Source: Arenimonas sp. GDDSR-1 (GTDB lineage: Bacteria; Pseudomonadota; Gammaproteobacteria; Xanthomonadales; Xanthomonadaceae). Taken from it: a stretch of 32,593 bases of DNA. Every line of letters starts with the position of its first letter. Positions within the stretch are counted from its first letter, which is position 1. Below are positions 8,530 to 15,331 of this stretch, piece after piece. The notes below the pieces were generated by a model. That model saw nothing but the letters and a program-made list of their open reading frames with translations. It ran no database searches and was not told the DNA's origin. Location of the stretch: positions 64,893 through 97,485 of the forward strand of contig NZ_JAPDUI010000005.1 of the NCBI RefSeq assembly GCF_025980345.1. The letters are read 5' to 3'. Both the position numbers and the translations under genes were made by a program.

Positions 8530-9485
8530 CAGTTGCCGTCCCGTTTGTTGAGGCGGCGCAGCATCAGCCGGGCCACGGAGAGTACGATGAAGGTAAGTAC
8601 GAACAACACGAATCCGAGCGCGAGCAGCGTTGATTTGTGCAGCGGATCGACCGCTTCGCCGAATTCATTGGCGATGGTGGAAGCGATGGACGTGCCCGGA
8701 TTCATGAGTCCTAGGCTCAGCTCATAGGCATTGCCGATGACGAAGGTCACCGCCATGGTTTCGCCCAGTGCGCGGCCGAGACCGAGAAAGATGCCGCCGA
8801 TGACAGCGGAGCGGGTATACGGCAATACGATGTTCCAGACCACTTCGGTGGTGGTGGAGCCGAGCGCATATGCGGATTCCTTCAGCTGCGTCGGTACGGT
8901 CAGGAATACTTCACGCATGACCGAGGCGATGAACGGAATGATCATGATGGCCAGTACCAAACCCGCGGTACCGATGCCGATGCCCAGCGGCGGTCCTTGG
9001 AACAGCGCGCCGATCAGGGGTTTCTCGCCGAGGCTTTCCGAAAGCCAGGGAAACACGCGTTCGCCCAGAAACGGCACCAGCACGAACAGACCCCACATGC
9101 CATAGATGATCGAGGGAATGCCGGCCAGCAGCTCGATGGCCGAAGCAACCGGAAGACGCAGCCAGCTGGGTGCGAGTTCGGTCAGGAAAATGGCGATGCC
9201 GAAACTAATCGGGACGGCGATGAGAAGGGCAATTAGCGAGGTGTATACCGTACCGAACACAGGCACCAATACACCGAATTGGCTCTGCGGTACATCCCAA
9301 TTCGGAGTGGTGAATAACGACAGGCCGAAGGTCTGGAAAGCCTGGAAGCCGCCCTTGAACATCATCACTGCGGCAGCAAAAAGGGAGATGAGCACGAACA
9401 GGCCAGCCACGGTAACCGCGCCTTTGAACAAACGGTCGTTGCGGCTATCGCGTTGGGTCCGTTGCTGGCTAATCGAAATCGTCAT
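8529..9485 (-). CDS. pstC: Phosphate ABC transporter permease PstC
   Basis: This 318-residue permease is the partner of PstA. A short polar N-terminus (to about residue 20) is followed by a first membrane helix (VTVAGLFVLISLFAAAVMMF), a periplasmic loop and five more hydrophobic segments. The EAA-loop reads REVFLTVPTQLKESAYALGS, and LGRALGETMAVTFVIGN is the typical PstC helix after it. The Shine-Dalgarno is weak (GCGAGAC). It is separated from pstS by 67 nt that contain a long hairpin, so it may be made at a lower level than PstS. Confidence 0.95.
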   Translation of the reverse strand: MTISISQQRTQRDSRNDRLFKGAVTVAGLFVLISLFAAAVMMFKGGFQAFQTFGLSLFTTPNWDVPQSQFGVLVPVFGTVYTSLIALLIAVPISFGIAIFLTELAPSWLRLPVASAIELLAGIPSIIYGMWGLFVLVPFLGERVFPWLSESLGEKPLIGALFQGPPLGIGIGTAGLVLAIMIIPFIASVMREVFLTVPTQLKESAYALGSTTTEVVWNIVLPYTRSAVIGGIFLGLGRALGETMAVTFVIGNAYELSLGLMNPGTSIASTIANEFGEAVDPLHKSTLLALGFVLFVLTFIVLSVARLMLRRLNKRDGN

Positions 9486-9511
9486 ATCGTCTCGCGGGTT
9501 CAGATGCAGAA

Positions 9512-9540
9512 ATGACCCGATGCTAGAAGCACCGGGTCAT
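9512..9540 (-). other. Intercistronic hairpin between pstS and pstC
   Basis: ATGACCCG (9512-9519) pairs with CGGGTCAT (9533-9540). Inside it, TGCT pairs with AGCA after a single A/C mismatch, leaving a 3-nt loop. No U-run follows on the minus strand, so this is not a standard terminator. A 3'-stabilising or partial attenuation element that favours pstS expression is inferred. Confidence 0.6.
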
Positions 9541-9552
9541 GGAAAAATGCAA

Positions 9553-10566
9553 TCACTTGATGTTGGCGGCCCAGTACGCTTTGATCTGCTGGGTCAGCTC
9601 TGCCGGCAGGGCCACGTAACCCAGAGCTTCCGCCGAGGCATCGCCGTTCTTGTACACCCAATCGAAGAAAGCCAGCGCTTCTTTGCTGCGTTGCGGTTTT
9701 TTGGGGATTTTGTACATCAGGATGAAGTTGGTGGCCGAGATCGGATAGGCCTGAGCGCCCGGAGCGTCGGTAATCACCAGCGAGAAGTCCTTGACGTCGC
9801 CCCATTCGGCCGATGCGGCCGCAGCTTTGATCGAGTCCTTGCTGGGAACAATGAAGTTGCCGGCACGGTTCCGAACCGCCGTGTAATTCAGTTTATTGGT
9901 GATGGCGTAGGACAGTTCGACGTAGCCAATCGCACCTTTGATTTGCTTGGTGTAGGCCGCGACGCCTTCATTGCCTTTGCCACCCACACCGGTCGGCCAC
10001 TTCACAGCTGTGCCCTCGCCGACCTTATTGCGCCAATCCAAACTCACTTTCGACAGGTAATTGACGAAGTTGAAGGTGGTGCCTGAGCCGTCGGAGCGGT
10101 GCACAACGGTAATTTTCTGAGCTGGGAAAGTGACACCGGGATTTACGGCAGCAATGACCGGATCGTTCCAGTGGGTGATTTTTCCGAGGAAGATGTCGGC
10201 GATGATCGGACCGGTCAGTTTAACCTGTCCTTGTTTTAAGCCTGGAATATTGACGATTGGCACCACGGCGCCCATGACCGAGGGGAATTGGGCCAGGCCG
10301 GATGCGGCCAGATCACCGGGCTTCAGCGGGGCATCGGAAGAACCGAAGTCCACGGTCGCCGCTTTGATTTGGGCAATACCGCCACCGGAACCGATGGACT
10401 GGTAGTTGACCTTGTTTTTGGTGGCTTTATTGTAGTCGGCCGACCATTTCGACATGACCGGGAAGACGAAAGAGGCACCGGCGCCAGTGATCTCGGCGGC
10501 ATTGGCAACCATGCCGGCGCTTGCCAGCGCCAGTGCAAGAATCGGGGTTTTCAAGGAATTGAACAT
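9553..10566 (-). CDS. pstS: Periplasmic phosphate-binding protein PstS
   Basis: This 337-residue binding protein captures phosphate in the periplasm and delivers it to PstCA. A Sec signal peptide covers residues 1-23 and ends ANAA. The phosphate-contacting loops are visible: TGAGASFVFPVMSKW near the N-terminus, IGSGGGIAQIKAATVDFGSSDAPL, and RSDGSGTTFNFVNYLS. A GGAG Shine-Dalgarno sits 5-6 nt before the ATG. Upstream are a perfect hairpin (10580-10600) and a Pho-box-like repeat (10620-10637). It is the first gene of the pstSCAB-phoU unit and follows the porin gene in the same direction. Confidence 0.97.
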   Translation of the reverse strand: MFNSLKTPILALALASAGMVANAAEITGAGASFVFPVMSKWSADYNKATKNKVNYQSIGSGGGIAQIKAATVDFGSSDAPLKPGDLAASGLAQFPSVMGAVVPIVNIPGLKQGQVKLTGPIIADIFLGKITHWNDPVIAAVNPGVTFPAQKITVVHRSDGSGTTFNFVNYLSKVSLDWRNKVGEGTAVKWPTGVGGKGNEGVAAYTKQIKGAIGYVELSYAITNKLNYTAVRNRAGNFIVPSKDSIKAAAASAEWGDVKDFSLVITDAPGAQAYPISATNFILMYKIPKKPQRSKEALAFFDWVYKNGDASAEALGYVALPAELTQQIKAYWAANIK

Positions 10567-10579
10567 GTGTGCTCCTCAG

Positions 10580-10600
10580 CCAAGCCCACAATGGGCTTGG
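10580..10600 (-). other. Perfect hairpin between porin and pstS
   Basis: A 9-bp perfect inverted repeat (10580-10588 with 10592-10600) has a 3-nt loop. On the minus strand the pstS Shine-Dalgarno follows at once and there is no U-run. It could protect the 3' end of the porin mRNA or, if the pstS start is near 10601, form a 5'-terminal stem of the pstS mRNA. Confidence 0.55.
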
Positions 10601-10601
10601 C

Positions 10602-10637
10602 ATATAGTGAATAGGATTTGTTACAGGATTATGACAA
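10602..10637 (-). promoter_or_regulatory. Pho box and promoter of pstS
   Basis: The minus strand 10637-10620 reads TTGTCAT-AATC-CTGTAAC, two 7-bp units with a 4-bp spacer, matching the PhoB consensus CTGTCAT-N4-CTGTCAT at 6 and 5 of 7 positions. A -10-like ACTATA/CTATAT lies 11-12 nt further on, as in PhoB-activated promoters where the box replaces the -35. The box starts 5 nt after the porin stop codon. Confidence 0.8.
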
Positions 10638-10641
10638 TCGT

Positions 10642-11859
10642 TTACCAGAACAGCTGGGCGCGGAATTCGAAAATTTCCGGATTGTCATCCTGGAAGCCTT
10701 TGATTGCGCTGCTGTATTTGCTGGAATCGACCATCACGTAGTTCGCCGAGAACTTGAAGTTTGAACGCCAGTACCAGTTGACACCCACGGTCCAGTTGCT
10801 TTCCTTGCCGCCCATGACGCCGCTAACGACTGGGCTGGCCGGAATGGTGAAATCAACGCTGCCGTCGTTGAGGTCGGCGCTGTCGTATCGCAGGCCGAGC
10901 TGCCACATGCCTTTGCCCGGATCGTTCGGAAGCGGGGTGCTGAACACGCCGCCTTTGTAGCCCCAGCTTTCACCGGTCAGGTTATACACGCCGTAAACGT
11001 ACCAGCTGTCGCCCTTGAAGTTCGGGTTGAGGTCGCGGCTGACGGTAGTGGTCATGTATTCGGCCTGGATTTTTACCGGGCCACCGACATATGCTGCTTC
11101 GAAACCGGTGGTTTTCAGGCGATCGGCATCATTGAAGGTGCCGGTGTCGATCAGGCGCTGGTTCGCGGCATCGGCGTCCGGACGCACGCGCAGACGGGCG
11201 GTGCCGTTATCGAAGCTGTCCCGGGCTTCCATATCGATGTAGGACAGGCCGAGGTGCAGAATGCTGGTTTCACTCTTGATCGGAGCGAAGTAGCCTCGGA
11301 GGCCGAAGCCCTGGCCGGAACCCAGCGATGGGCTTTCGTTGTTGGTGATTTCGTTGCCGAAGTAGCTGACGGTTCCGCCCCAGTTGCCGTAGTCGGTTTC
11401 CACTTTGGCACCCATGCGGCGGCTCATGCCCTGCATGTTGGTGGTCATGGCCTTGGAAATGAAGTCGTTGTTCTTGGTGCTGGAAAGTTCTTCAAGGCTG
11501 TTCGGCTGTTTGTATTGACCAACGGTGACCGAGGTCTGACCATTGAATTTGTAAGATACGTTGTTGTCCAGGAACTTATCCGAGCGGGCATCGTAACCGA
11601 CGACCCAGCTCCACATGCCCGGGCCCTTTCCCTTCAGAATCAATTCGGCGCGGCGCATGCCGAAATCGCTACCCGTGCCATCGACAGGATCGGAGCTTAG
11701 GACACGGAAGTCGTCGTTGTACCAGTAGGAGTCGGCCTGGACCAGACCTTCAAAAGACACTTCTGAGCCGCCGATCATATCGATGGTGATTTCGGCCTGG
11801 GCGGTACCGGCAAGCACGGCAAGCACGGCGGCGGTAAGCAGGGAATGGCGGGTTTTCAT
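10642..11859 (-). CDS. Phosphate-selective porin, OprP/OprO family
   Basis: This 405-residue outer-membrane beta-barrel has a Sec signal peptide (residues 1-22, ending AQA) and alternating polar/aromatic strands throughout. It ends in Phe-Trp, an aromatic C-terminus suited to Bam recognition. Hallmarks of the OprP/OprO family are visible: FGMRRAELILKGK, GYDARSDKFLDNNVSYKF and VTVGQYKQPNSLEELSSTKNNDFIS. By family knowledge it passes phosphate or polyphosphate across the outer membrane. The location directly before pstS, with a Pho-box-like repeat in its own promoter region, supports a phosphate role. Exact ion preference (phosphate or pyrophosphate) cannot be read from sequence, so I give no symbol. 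Confidence 0.9.
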   Translation of the reverse strand: MKTRHSLLTAAVLAVLAGTAQAEITIDMIGGSEVSFEGLVQADSYWYNDDFRVLSSDPVDGTGSDFGMRRAELILKGKGPGMWSWVVGYDARSDKFLDNNVSYKFNGQTSVTVGQYKQPNSLEELSSTKNNDFISKAMTTNMQGMSRRMGAKVETDYGNWGGTVSYFGNEITNNESPSLGSGQGFGLRGYFAPIKSETSILHLGLSYIDMEARDSFDNGTARLRVRPDADAANQRLIDTGTFNDADRLKTTGFEAAYVGGPVKIQAEYMTTTVSRDLNPNFKGDSWYVYGVYNLTGESWGYKGGVFSTPLPNDPGKGMWQLGLRYDSADLNDGSVDFTIPASPVVSGVMGGKESNWTVGVNWYWRSNFKFSANYVMVDSSKYSSAIKGFQDDNPEIFEFRAQLFW

Positions 11860-11911
11860 CGGAGAATCCTTTACAGTTGTGGTTTAGACCTGCACAGCTT
11901 AAAAGGTGAAT

Positions 11912-11929
11912 ATTTCATTAATATTACAG
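11912..11929 (-). promoter_or_regulatory. Pho-box-like repeat upstream of the porin
   Basis: The minus strand reads CTGTAATATTAATGAAAT. The adjoining 11-bp units CTGTAATATTA and ATGAAATATTC agree at 8 of 11 positions, the 11-bp direct-repeat spacing expected of a PhoB site. The first unit matches CTGTCAT at 6 of 7 positions and the second at 4 of 7. A weak -10 (TAAGCT) lies 10 nt on. Confidence 0.6.
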
Positions 11930-12001
11930 ATCTGCGGATTTCTCGCATCAATGGAGAAACTTTATGTCGTTCGCGCAATGTTCCTGGGTGATGGGGTGGC
12001 G

Positions 12002-12634
12002 TCAGATGGTTTTATCCCGGTAACGGCACAGGCTGCGCACCACGCAGTTCGGGCAGTCGGGTTTGCGGGCCTTGCACACGTAGCGGCCGTGCAAGATCAG
12101 CCAGTGGTGGGCATCGACCAGGAATTCCTTGGGCACGGCCTTGAGCAGTTTGTCTTCGACCTGGCGCACGGTTTTTCCGGGCGCAAGGCCGGTGCGGTTG
12201 GCGACGCGGAAGATGTGCGTATCGACCGCCATGGTCGGCTCGCCGAAAGCGGTATTGAGCACGACATTCGCCGTTTTGCGGCCGACACCGGGCAAGGCCT
12301 CCAATGCATCACGGTCACGCGGAACTTCGCCGTCATGGCGTTCGACCAGAAGGCGGCAGGTCTCGTACACATTTGCAGCCTTGGCGTTGTAAAGGCCGAG
12401 CGTGCTGATGGCCTTTCGAAGCGCCGGCAAACCGAGGGCCAAAATCGCCTGCGGCGTGTTGGCCGCCGGATAAAGACGGCGCGTCACTTTATTCACGCCG
12501 ACATCGGTCGACTGTGCCGACAGCATGACCGCAATCAGCAATTCGAATTCACTGCTGTAAAGCAGTTCGGTCTTCGGGTGCGGATTGAGTTCGCGCAGAC
12601 GACTGAAGAATTCGATGCGGTCAGCCGCTTTCAT
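12002..12634 (-). CDS. nth: Endonuclease III
   Basis: This 210-residue base-excision repair glycosylase/AP-lyase removes oxidised pyrimidines from DNA. The helix-hairpin-helix LPGVGRKTANVVL carries catalytic Lys120, and Asp138 lies in AVDTH; both have the same numbers as in E. coli Nth. The C-terminal [4Fe-4S] loop has Cys187, Cys194, Cys197 and Cys203 (C-X6-C-X2-C-X5-C), again matching E. coli. The ATG overlaps the stop of the small upstream gene as ATGA, so the two are coupled. The gene ends about 70 nt before the porin Pho-box-like site. Confidence 0.97.
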   Translation of the reverse strand: MKAADRIEFFSRLRELNPHPKTELLYSSEFELLIAVMLSAQSTDVGVNKVTRRLYPAANTPQAILALGLPALRKAISTLGLYNAKAANVYETCRLLVERHDGEVPRDRDALEALPGVGRKTANVVLNTAFGEPTMAVDTHIFRVANRTGLAPGKTVRQVEDKLLKAVPKEFLVDAHHWLILHGRYVCKARKPDCPNCVVRSLCRYRDKTI

Positions 12635-12849
12635 GCATCGTCACCCTTTTCAGCCAATGCCTGCGCGCGCGCGAGCGCTTTCGCCAAAGGATCGCCAAGT
12701 GCCTGTTGGCGCTTCAGGGCGATTTCGCGTTCAATCCGCTGCAGGCGTTCGGCGCGGTGTTCATGGCGTAGTTTCAGCAGTGCCGAACGGGCAAGCCGTG
12801 CCTCGCCGAGCAGGGCTTTGGCGCGGGCGAGGGCGTCCGCGTCCGTCAT
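12631..12849 (-). CDS. 72-aa charged helical protein of unknown function
   Basis: I do not recognise this protein. It is almost wholly made of Ala, Arg, Lys, Glu and Leu, with repeats such as ALARAKALLGEARLARSALL and AKALARAQALAEKGDD, and is predicted to be a long amphipathic helix or coiled coil. It has no cysteines, signal peptide or membrane segment. The ATG overlaps the stop of the upstream crotonase by one base (TGATG); a GTG one codon earlier (12852) is an alternative. Its stop overlaps the nth ATG (ATGA). The tight overlaps on both sides argue that it is a real gene. Confidence 0.7.
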   Translation of the reverse strand: MTDADALARAKALLGEARLARSALLKLRHEHRAERLQRIEREIALKRQQALGDPLAKALARAQALAEKGDDA

Positions 12850-13631
12850 CACTTGCCGGTGAAAACGGCCGGCCGCCGCTGCAGGAAGGCGTCGGTGCCT
12901 TCGTGCATGTCTTCGGTGGCGAACATCAAACCGAACATCTGGCTTTCGTAATCCAGGCCGACATCAAGCGATGCCTCGGCGCCGTATCGGATGCAGTCGA
13001 GCACGCCGCGCAGGGCCAGCGGCGCCAGTGTCGCCAGATGTGTTGCCAGCTTTGCAGTTTCTTCTTCCAGCGCTTCCGGCGGGTGAACCCGGGTCACCAG
13101 ATTGACCGACAGGGCGCGGGCGGCATCGATGGGCTGGCCGCTCAGGCAAAGATCCAGGGCGACGGCCTTGCCGCAAAGACGGACCAGGCGTTGGCTGCCA
13201 CCGAATCCCGGAATCAATCCCAGATTGACTTCCGGTTGCCCGAGTTTCGCGGTACTGGAGGCGATGCGGATAGCGCAGGCCATGGCCAGCTCCAATCCGC
13301 CGCCCAGGGCGAAGCCGTTGATCATGGCGATGACCGGTTTTCCGCATTGCTCGATGGACAGCATCAGGTTCTGGCCGAGCTTGGAAAAATCACGTGCTTC
13401 GATCGCGCTCAAGCCGTTCATCTCGGCGATATCGGCACCGGCGACGAAAGCCTTCGGACCGGCGCCGGTCAATACGATTGCGCGCACTTGCCGGTTCCCG
13501 CCCAGACTCCGGAAGGCCTCATGCAATTCCTGCAGGGTCTCCCGATTCAAAGCATTCAGCTTGTCCGGGCGGTTGATGCGGATCCAGCCGACAGCGTCTT
13601 TCAATTCAATCAACAGGTTAGCGTAAGTCAT
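12849..13631 (-). CDS. Enoyl-CoA hydratase/isomerase (crotonase family)
   Basis: This 260-residue crotonase-fold protein should act on acyl-CoA thioesters. The oxyanion-hole segments are visible: KAFVAGADIAEM and GFALGGGLELAMAC. Two glutamates stand at the positions used by enoyl-CoA hydratases, one in GGGLELA and one in GQPEVNLGLIPGFGGSQRL, so hydratase (EC 4.2.1.17) activity is plausible. The frame stays open to a TTG two codons upstream of the ATG; I chose the ATG, although its Shine-Dalgarno is weak. It heads a three-gene unit with the 72-aa protein and nth and is divergent from the FKBP gene. Confidence 0.88.
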   Translation of the reverse strand: MTYANLLIELKDAVGWIRINRPDKLNALNRETLQELHEAFRSLGGNRQVRAIVLTGAGPKAFVAGADIAEMNGLSAIEARDFSKLGQNLMLSIEQCGKPVIAMINGFALGGGLELAMACAIRIASSTAKLGQPEVNLGLIPGFGGSQRLVRLCGKAVALDLCLSGQPIDAARALSVNLVTRVHPPEALEEETAKLATHLATLAPLALRGVLDCIRYGAEASLDVGLDYESQMFGLMFATEDMHEGTDAFLQRRPAVFTGK

Positions 13632-13737
13632 GGGCAAGGCATCCGTTAGGTGGAACTAAAGCGCATGGCCGGCGGTCGAATCCGGTGTGGCCATCACTAG
13701 CCGTAGGGCCGGTGAATGGGTATTCTATCAATCTGTC

Positions 13738-13760
13738 GGGAGCATTTTTGCTCTTTTTTT
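13738..13760 (+). promoter_or_regulatory. Leader hairpin with U-run before the FKBP gene
   Basis: GAGCA (13740-13744) pairs with TGCTC (13749-13753) around a TTTT loop and is followed by seven T residues (13754-13760). This looks like a small intrinsic terminator, and it sits only about 5 nt before the Shine-Dalgarno of the next gene. It could act as an attenuator, or end an unseen upstream transcript. Confidence 0.45.
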
Positions 13761-13775
13761 CACTCTGGAGAGACT

Positions 13776-14507
13776 ATGAAGTTGCAATTGCTGTCGGCCG
13801 TTCTGGCCTCCACGTTGGCCACCGCCGCTCTGGCCCAAACCGCTCCCGCCGCCAAGCCGGCTGCTCCGGTTGCGAGCGGCCCGGTCGACAAAGCCGCCCT
13901 GGCTTATGCCCTCGGTTATGATTTCGGCCGCAACATGGCCGATCAAGCCCCGGGTCTGGATGTCAACGCCATCAACCGCGCGATCCAGGATGGTTACGCC
14001 AAGCGTCCGCCGACCATCGCTCCGGAAAAACTGGAAGCGACCATGGTGGCCTACCAGAAGCAGCGCGAGGCCGAAGCCAAAGCACGCTTTGATACCGCCG
14101 CCCGCGAAAACAAACTGAAATCGGATGCGGTCATCGCCTCCAACAAAACCAAGCCCGGCGTGGTCACCCTGCCGAGCGGCATCCAGTACAAGGTCATCGA
14201 AGCCGGTGCCGGTGCCAAGCCCAATCTCAACAGCACGGTGGAGTTCAATTTCTCGGGCGCGTTGGCGACAACCGGCCAGGCCTTCGTCAGCACCTTCGCC
14301 GATGTCAAACCGGTTTCGGGCAAGCTGAGCGATGTGGTCAAACTGCCGGGCATGCAGGAAATCATGCAGCAGATGCCGAATGGCGCCCGCTGGCAGGTTC
14401 TGCTGCCGCCGGAAAAAGCCTGGGGCAGCGGCGTCGAGTCCGTCCGTGGCGGCCCGGGTCCGAACCAGGCCATCCTGCTGGACATCAAACTGATCTCCGT
14501 CAAGTGA
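13776..14507 (+). CDS. Periplasmic FKBP-type peptidyl-prolyl isomerase-like protein
   Basis: This 243-residue protein has a signal peptide (~1-22, ending ALA), an FKBP N-terminal dimerisation domain of Mip/FkpA type (~40-120, with ALGYDFGRNMADQ) and a C-terminal FKBP domain (~128-243). The open frame extends upstream, but the ATG at 13776 has a CTGGAG Shine-Dalgarno and starts the signal peptide. Pocket residues conserved in FKBPs are replaced. Relative to human FKBP12, Tyr26 is Phe (NFSG), Asp37 is Val (AFVST), Trp59 is Met (LPGM) and Tyr82 is Trp (KAWG). It may therefore work mainly as a chaperone. A terminator-like hairpin follows the stop. Confidence 0.88.
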   Translation: MKLQLLSAVLASTLATAALAQTAPAAKPAAPVASGPVDKAALAYALGYDFGRNMADQAPGLDVNAINRAIQDGYAKRPPTIAPEKLEATMVAYQKQREAEAKARFDTAARENKLKSDAVIASNKTKPGVVTLPSGIQYKVIEAGAGAKPNLNSTVEFNFSGALATTGQAFVSTFADVKPVSGKLSDVVKLPGMQEIMQQMPNGARWQVLLPPEKAWGSGVESVRGGPGPNQAILLDIKLISVK

Positions 14508-14511
14508 TGAA

Positions 14512-14535
14512 AAAGCCCCGGTCCGCCGGGGCTTT
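14512..14535 (+). terminator. Terminator-like hairpin after the FKBP gene
   Basis: A 9-bp stem (14512-14520 with 14527-14535) has a 6-nt loop; it ends in only three T residues before TACGG. Termination is probably partial, which would let the DUF1289-nudL-sseA genes be read through. Confidence 0.7.
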
Positions 14536-14541
14536 ACGGTT

Positions 14542-14715
14542 ATGGCGCAACCCATCCTCAGCCCCTGTGTAGGCATCTGTACCGTCAACGCCAGCGGCCT
14601 GTGTGAGGGCTGCTTCCGCACCCTGCGTGAAATCGGCGATTGGCTGGCCTACAGTCATGAGCAGCGTGAACATCTGATGGAAACCGTGCTGCCGCAACGC
14701 GAAAGCGAGTCCTGA
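14542..14715 (+). CDS. DUF1289 family small cysteine-rich protein
   Basis: This 57-residue gene encodes a protein beginning MAQPILSPCVGICTVN, followed by GLCEGCFRTLREIGDWL. The four cysteines (CVGIC ... CEGC) and the REIxDW stretch are the hallmark of DUF1289 proteins, which are thought to bind a metal or iron-sulfur centre; their function is not known. The start lies 6 nt after the terminator-like hairpin of the FKBP gene and lacks a strong Shine-Dalgarno. The stop is one base before the nudL ATG, so the two genes are probably coupled. Confidence 0.88.
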   Translation: MAQPILSPCVGICTVNASGLCEGCFRTLREIGDWLAYSHEQREHLMETVLPQRESES

Positions 14716-14716
14716 A

Positions 14717-15331
14717 ATGCCGCAGGCGGTCTGGCAGCAGGTGCAGCGCGCGCTGTTGAGCGAATCCGATGTGCTGCAGGCCGTGCCGCATAATCTGGCC
14801 GAACTGGAATCCTTTCTTCCGGCCACCGATGCTTTCGCGCCCGCTTCGGTACTGTGCGGTCTGGTGCCGCGTGCCGATGGCCTGCAGGTGCTGTTGACCA
14901 AACGCTCGCCCCATCTGCGCCATCATCCGGGACAGATCAGTTTCCCCGGCGGCCGCATCGAAAGCGCAGATGCCAACCCGTTCGATGCTGCTTTGCGCGA
15001 AGCACATGAAGAAATCGGATTGGAGGCGGACTATGTGCGCCTTTTGGGCTATCTCGACCCGCTGGTGACCATCACCGGATACCGTGTGTTTCCGGCCGTG
15101 GCGATTGTTGATCCGGCTTACCGAGCCGAGCCTGACGGTGTCGAGGTCGCCGAATTGTTCGAAGCGCCTTTGTCGCTTTTTCTTGATGCCGGCAACGAGC
15201 ATCCCTTCGAGATCGAGTTCCGCGGTGCAATGCGCAATTTGAGGGAATTCCGCTGGCAGGATTACCGGATCTGGGGCGCAACCGCGAGTATGCTGATCAA
15301 TCTACGCACGCGTCTGGGAGCGTCATCATGA
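14717..15331 (+). CDS. nudL: Nudix hydrolase, probable CoA pyrophosphatase (NudL type)
   Basis: This 204-residue protein probably hydrolyses coenzyme A or acyl-CoA to 3',5'-ADP and 4'-phosphopantetheine. The CoA-pyrophosphatase subfamily motif LLTKRSPHLRHHPGQISFPG precedes the Nudix box, which starts at about residue 77 (GGRIESAD) and ends REAHEEIGLE. The REXXEE metal-binding core is intact. The E. coli homologue is NudL (YeaB). The ATG is one base after the DUF1289 stop, and the stop overlaps the sseA ATG (ATGA), so the three genes form a coupled unit. Confidence 0.9.
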   Translation: MPQAVWQQVQRALLSESDVLQAVPHNLAELESFLPATDAFAPASVLCGLVPRADGLQVLLTKRSPHLRHHPGQISFPGGRIESADANPFDAALREAHEEIGLEADYVRLLGYLDPLVTITGYRVFPAVAIVDPAYRAEPDGVEVAELFEAPLSLFLDAGNEHPFEIEFRGAMRNLREFRWQDYRIWGATASMLINLRTRLGASS

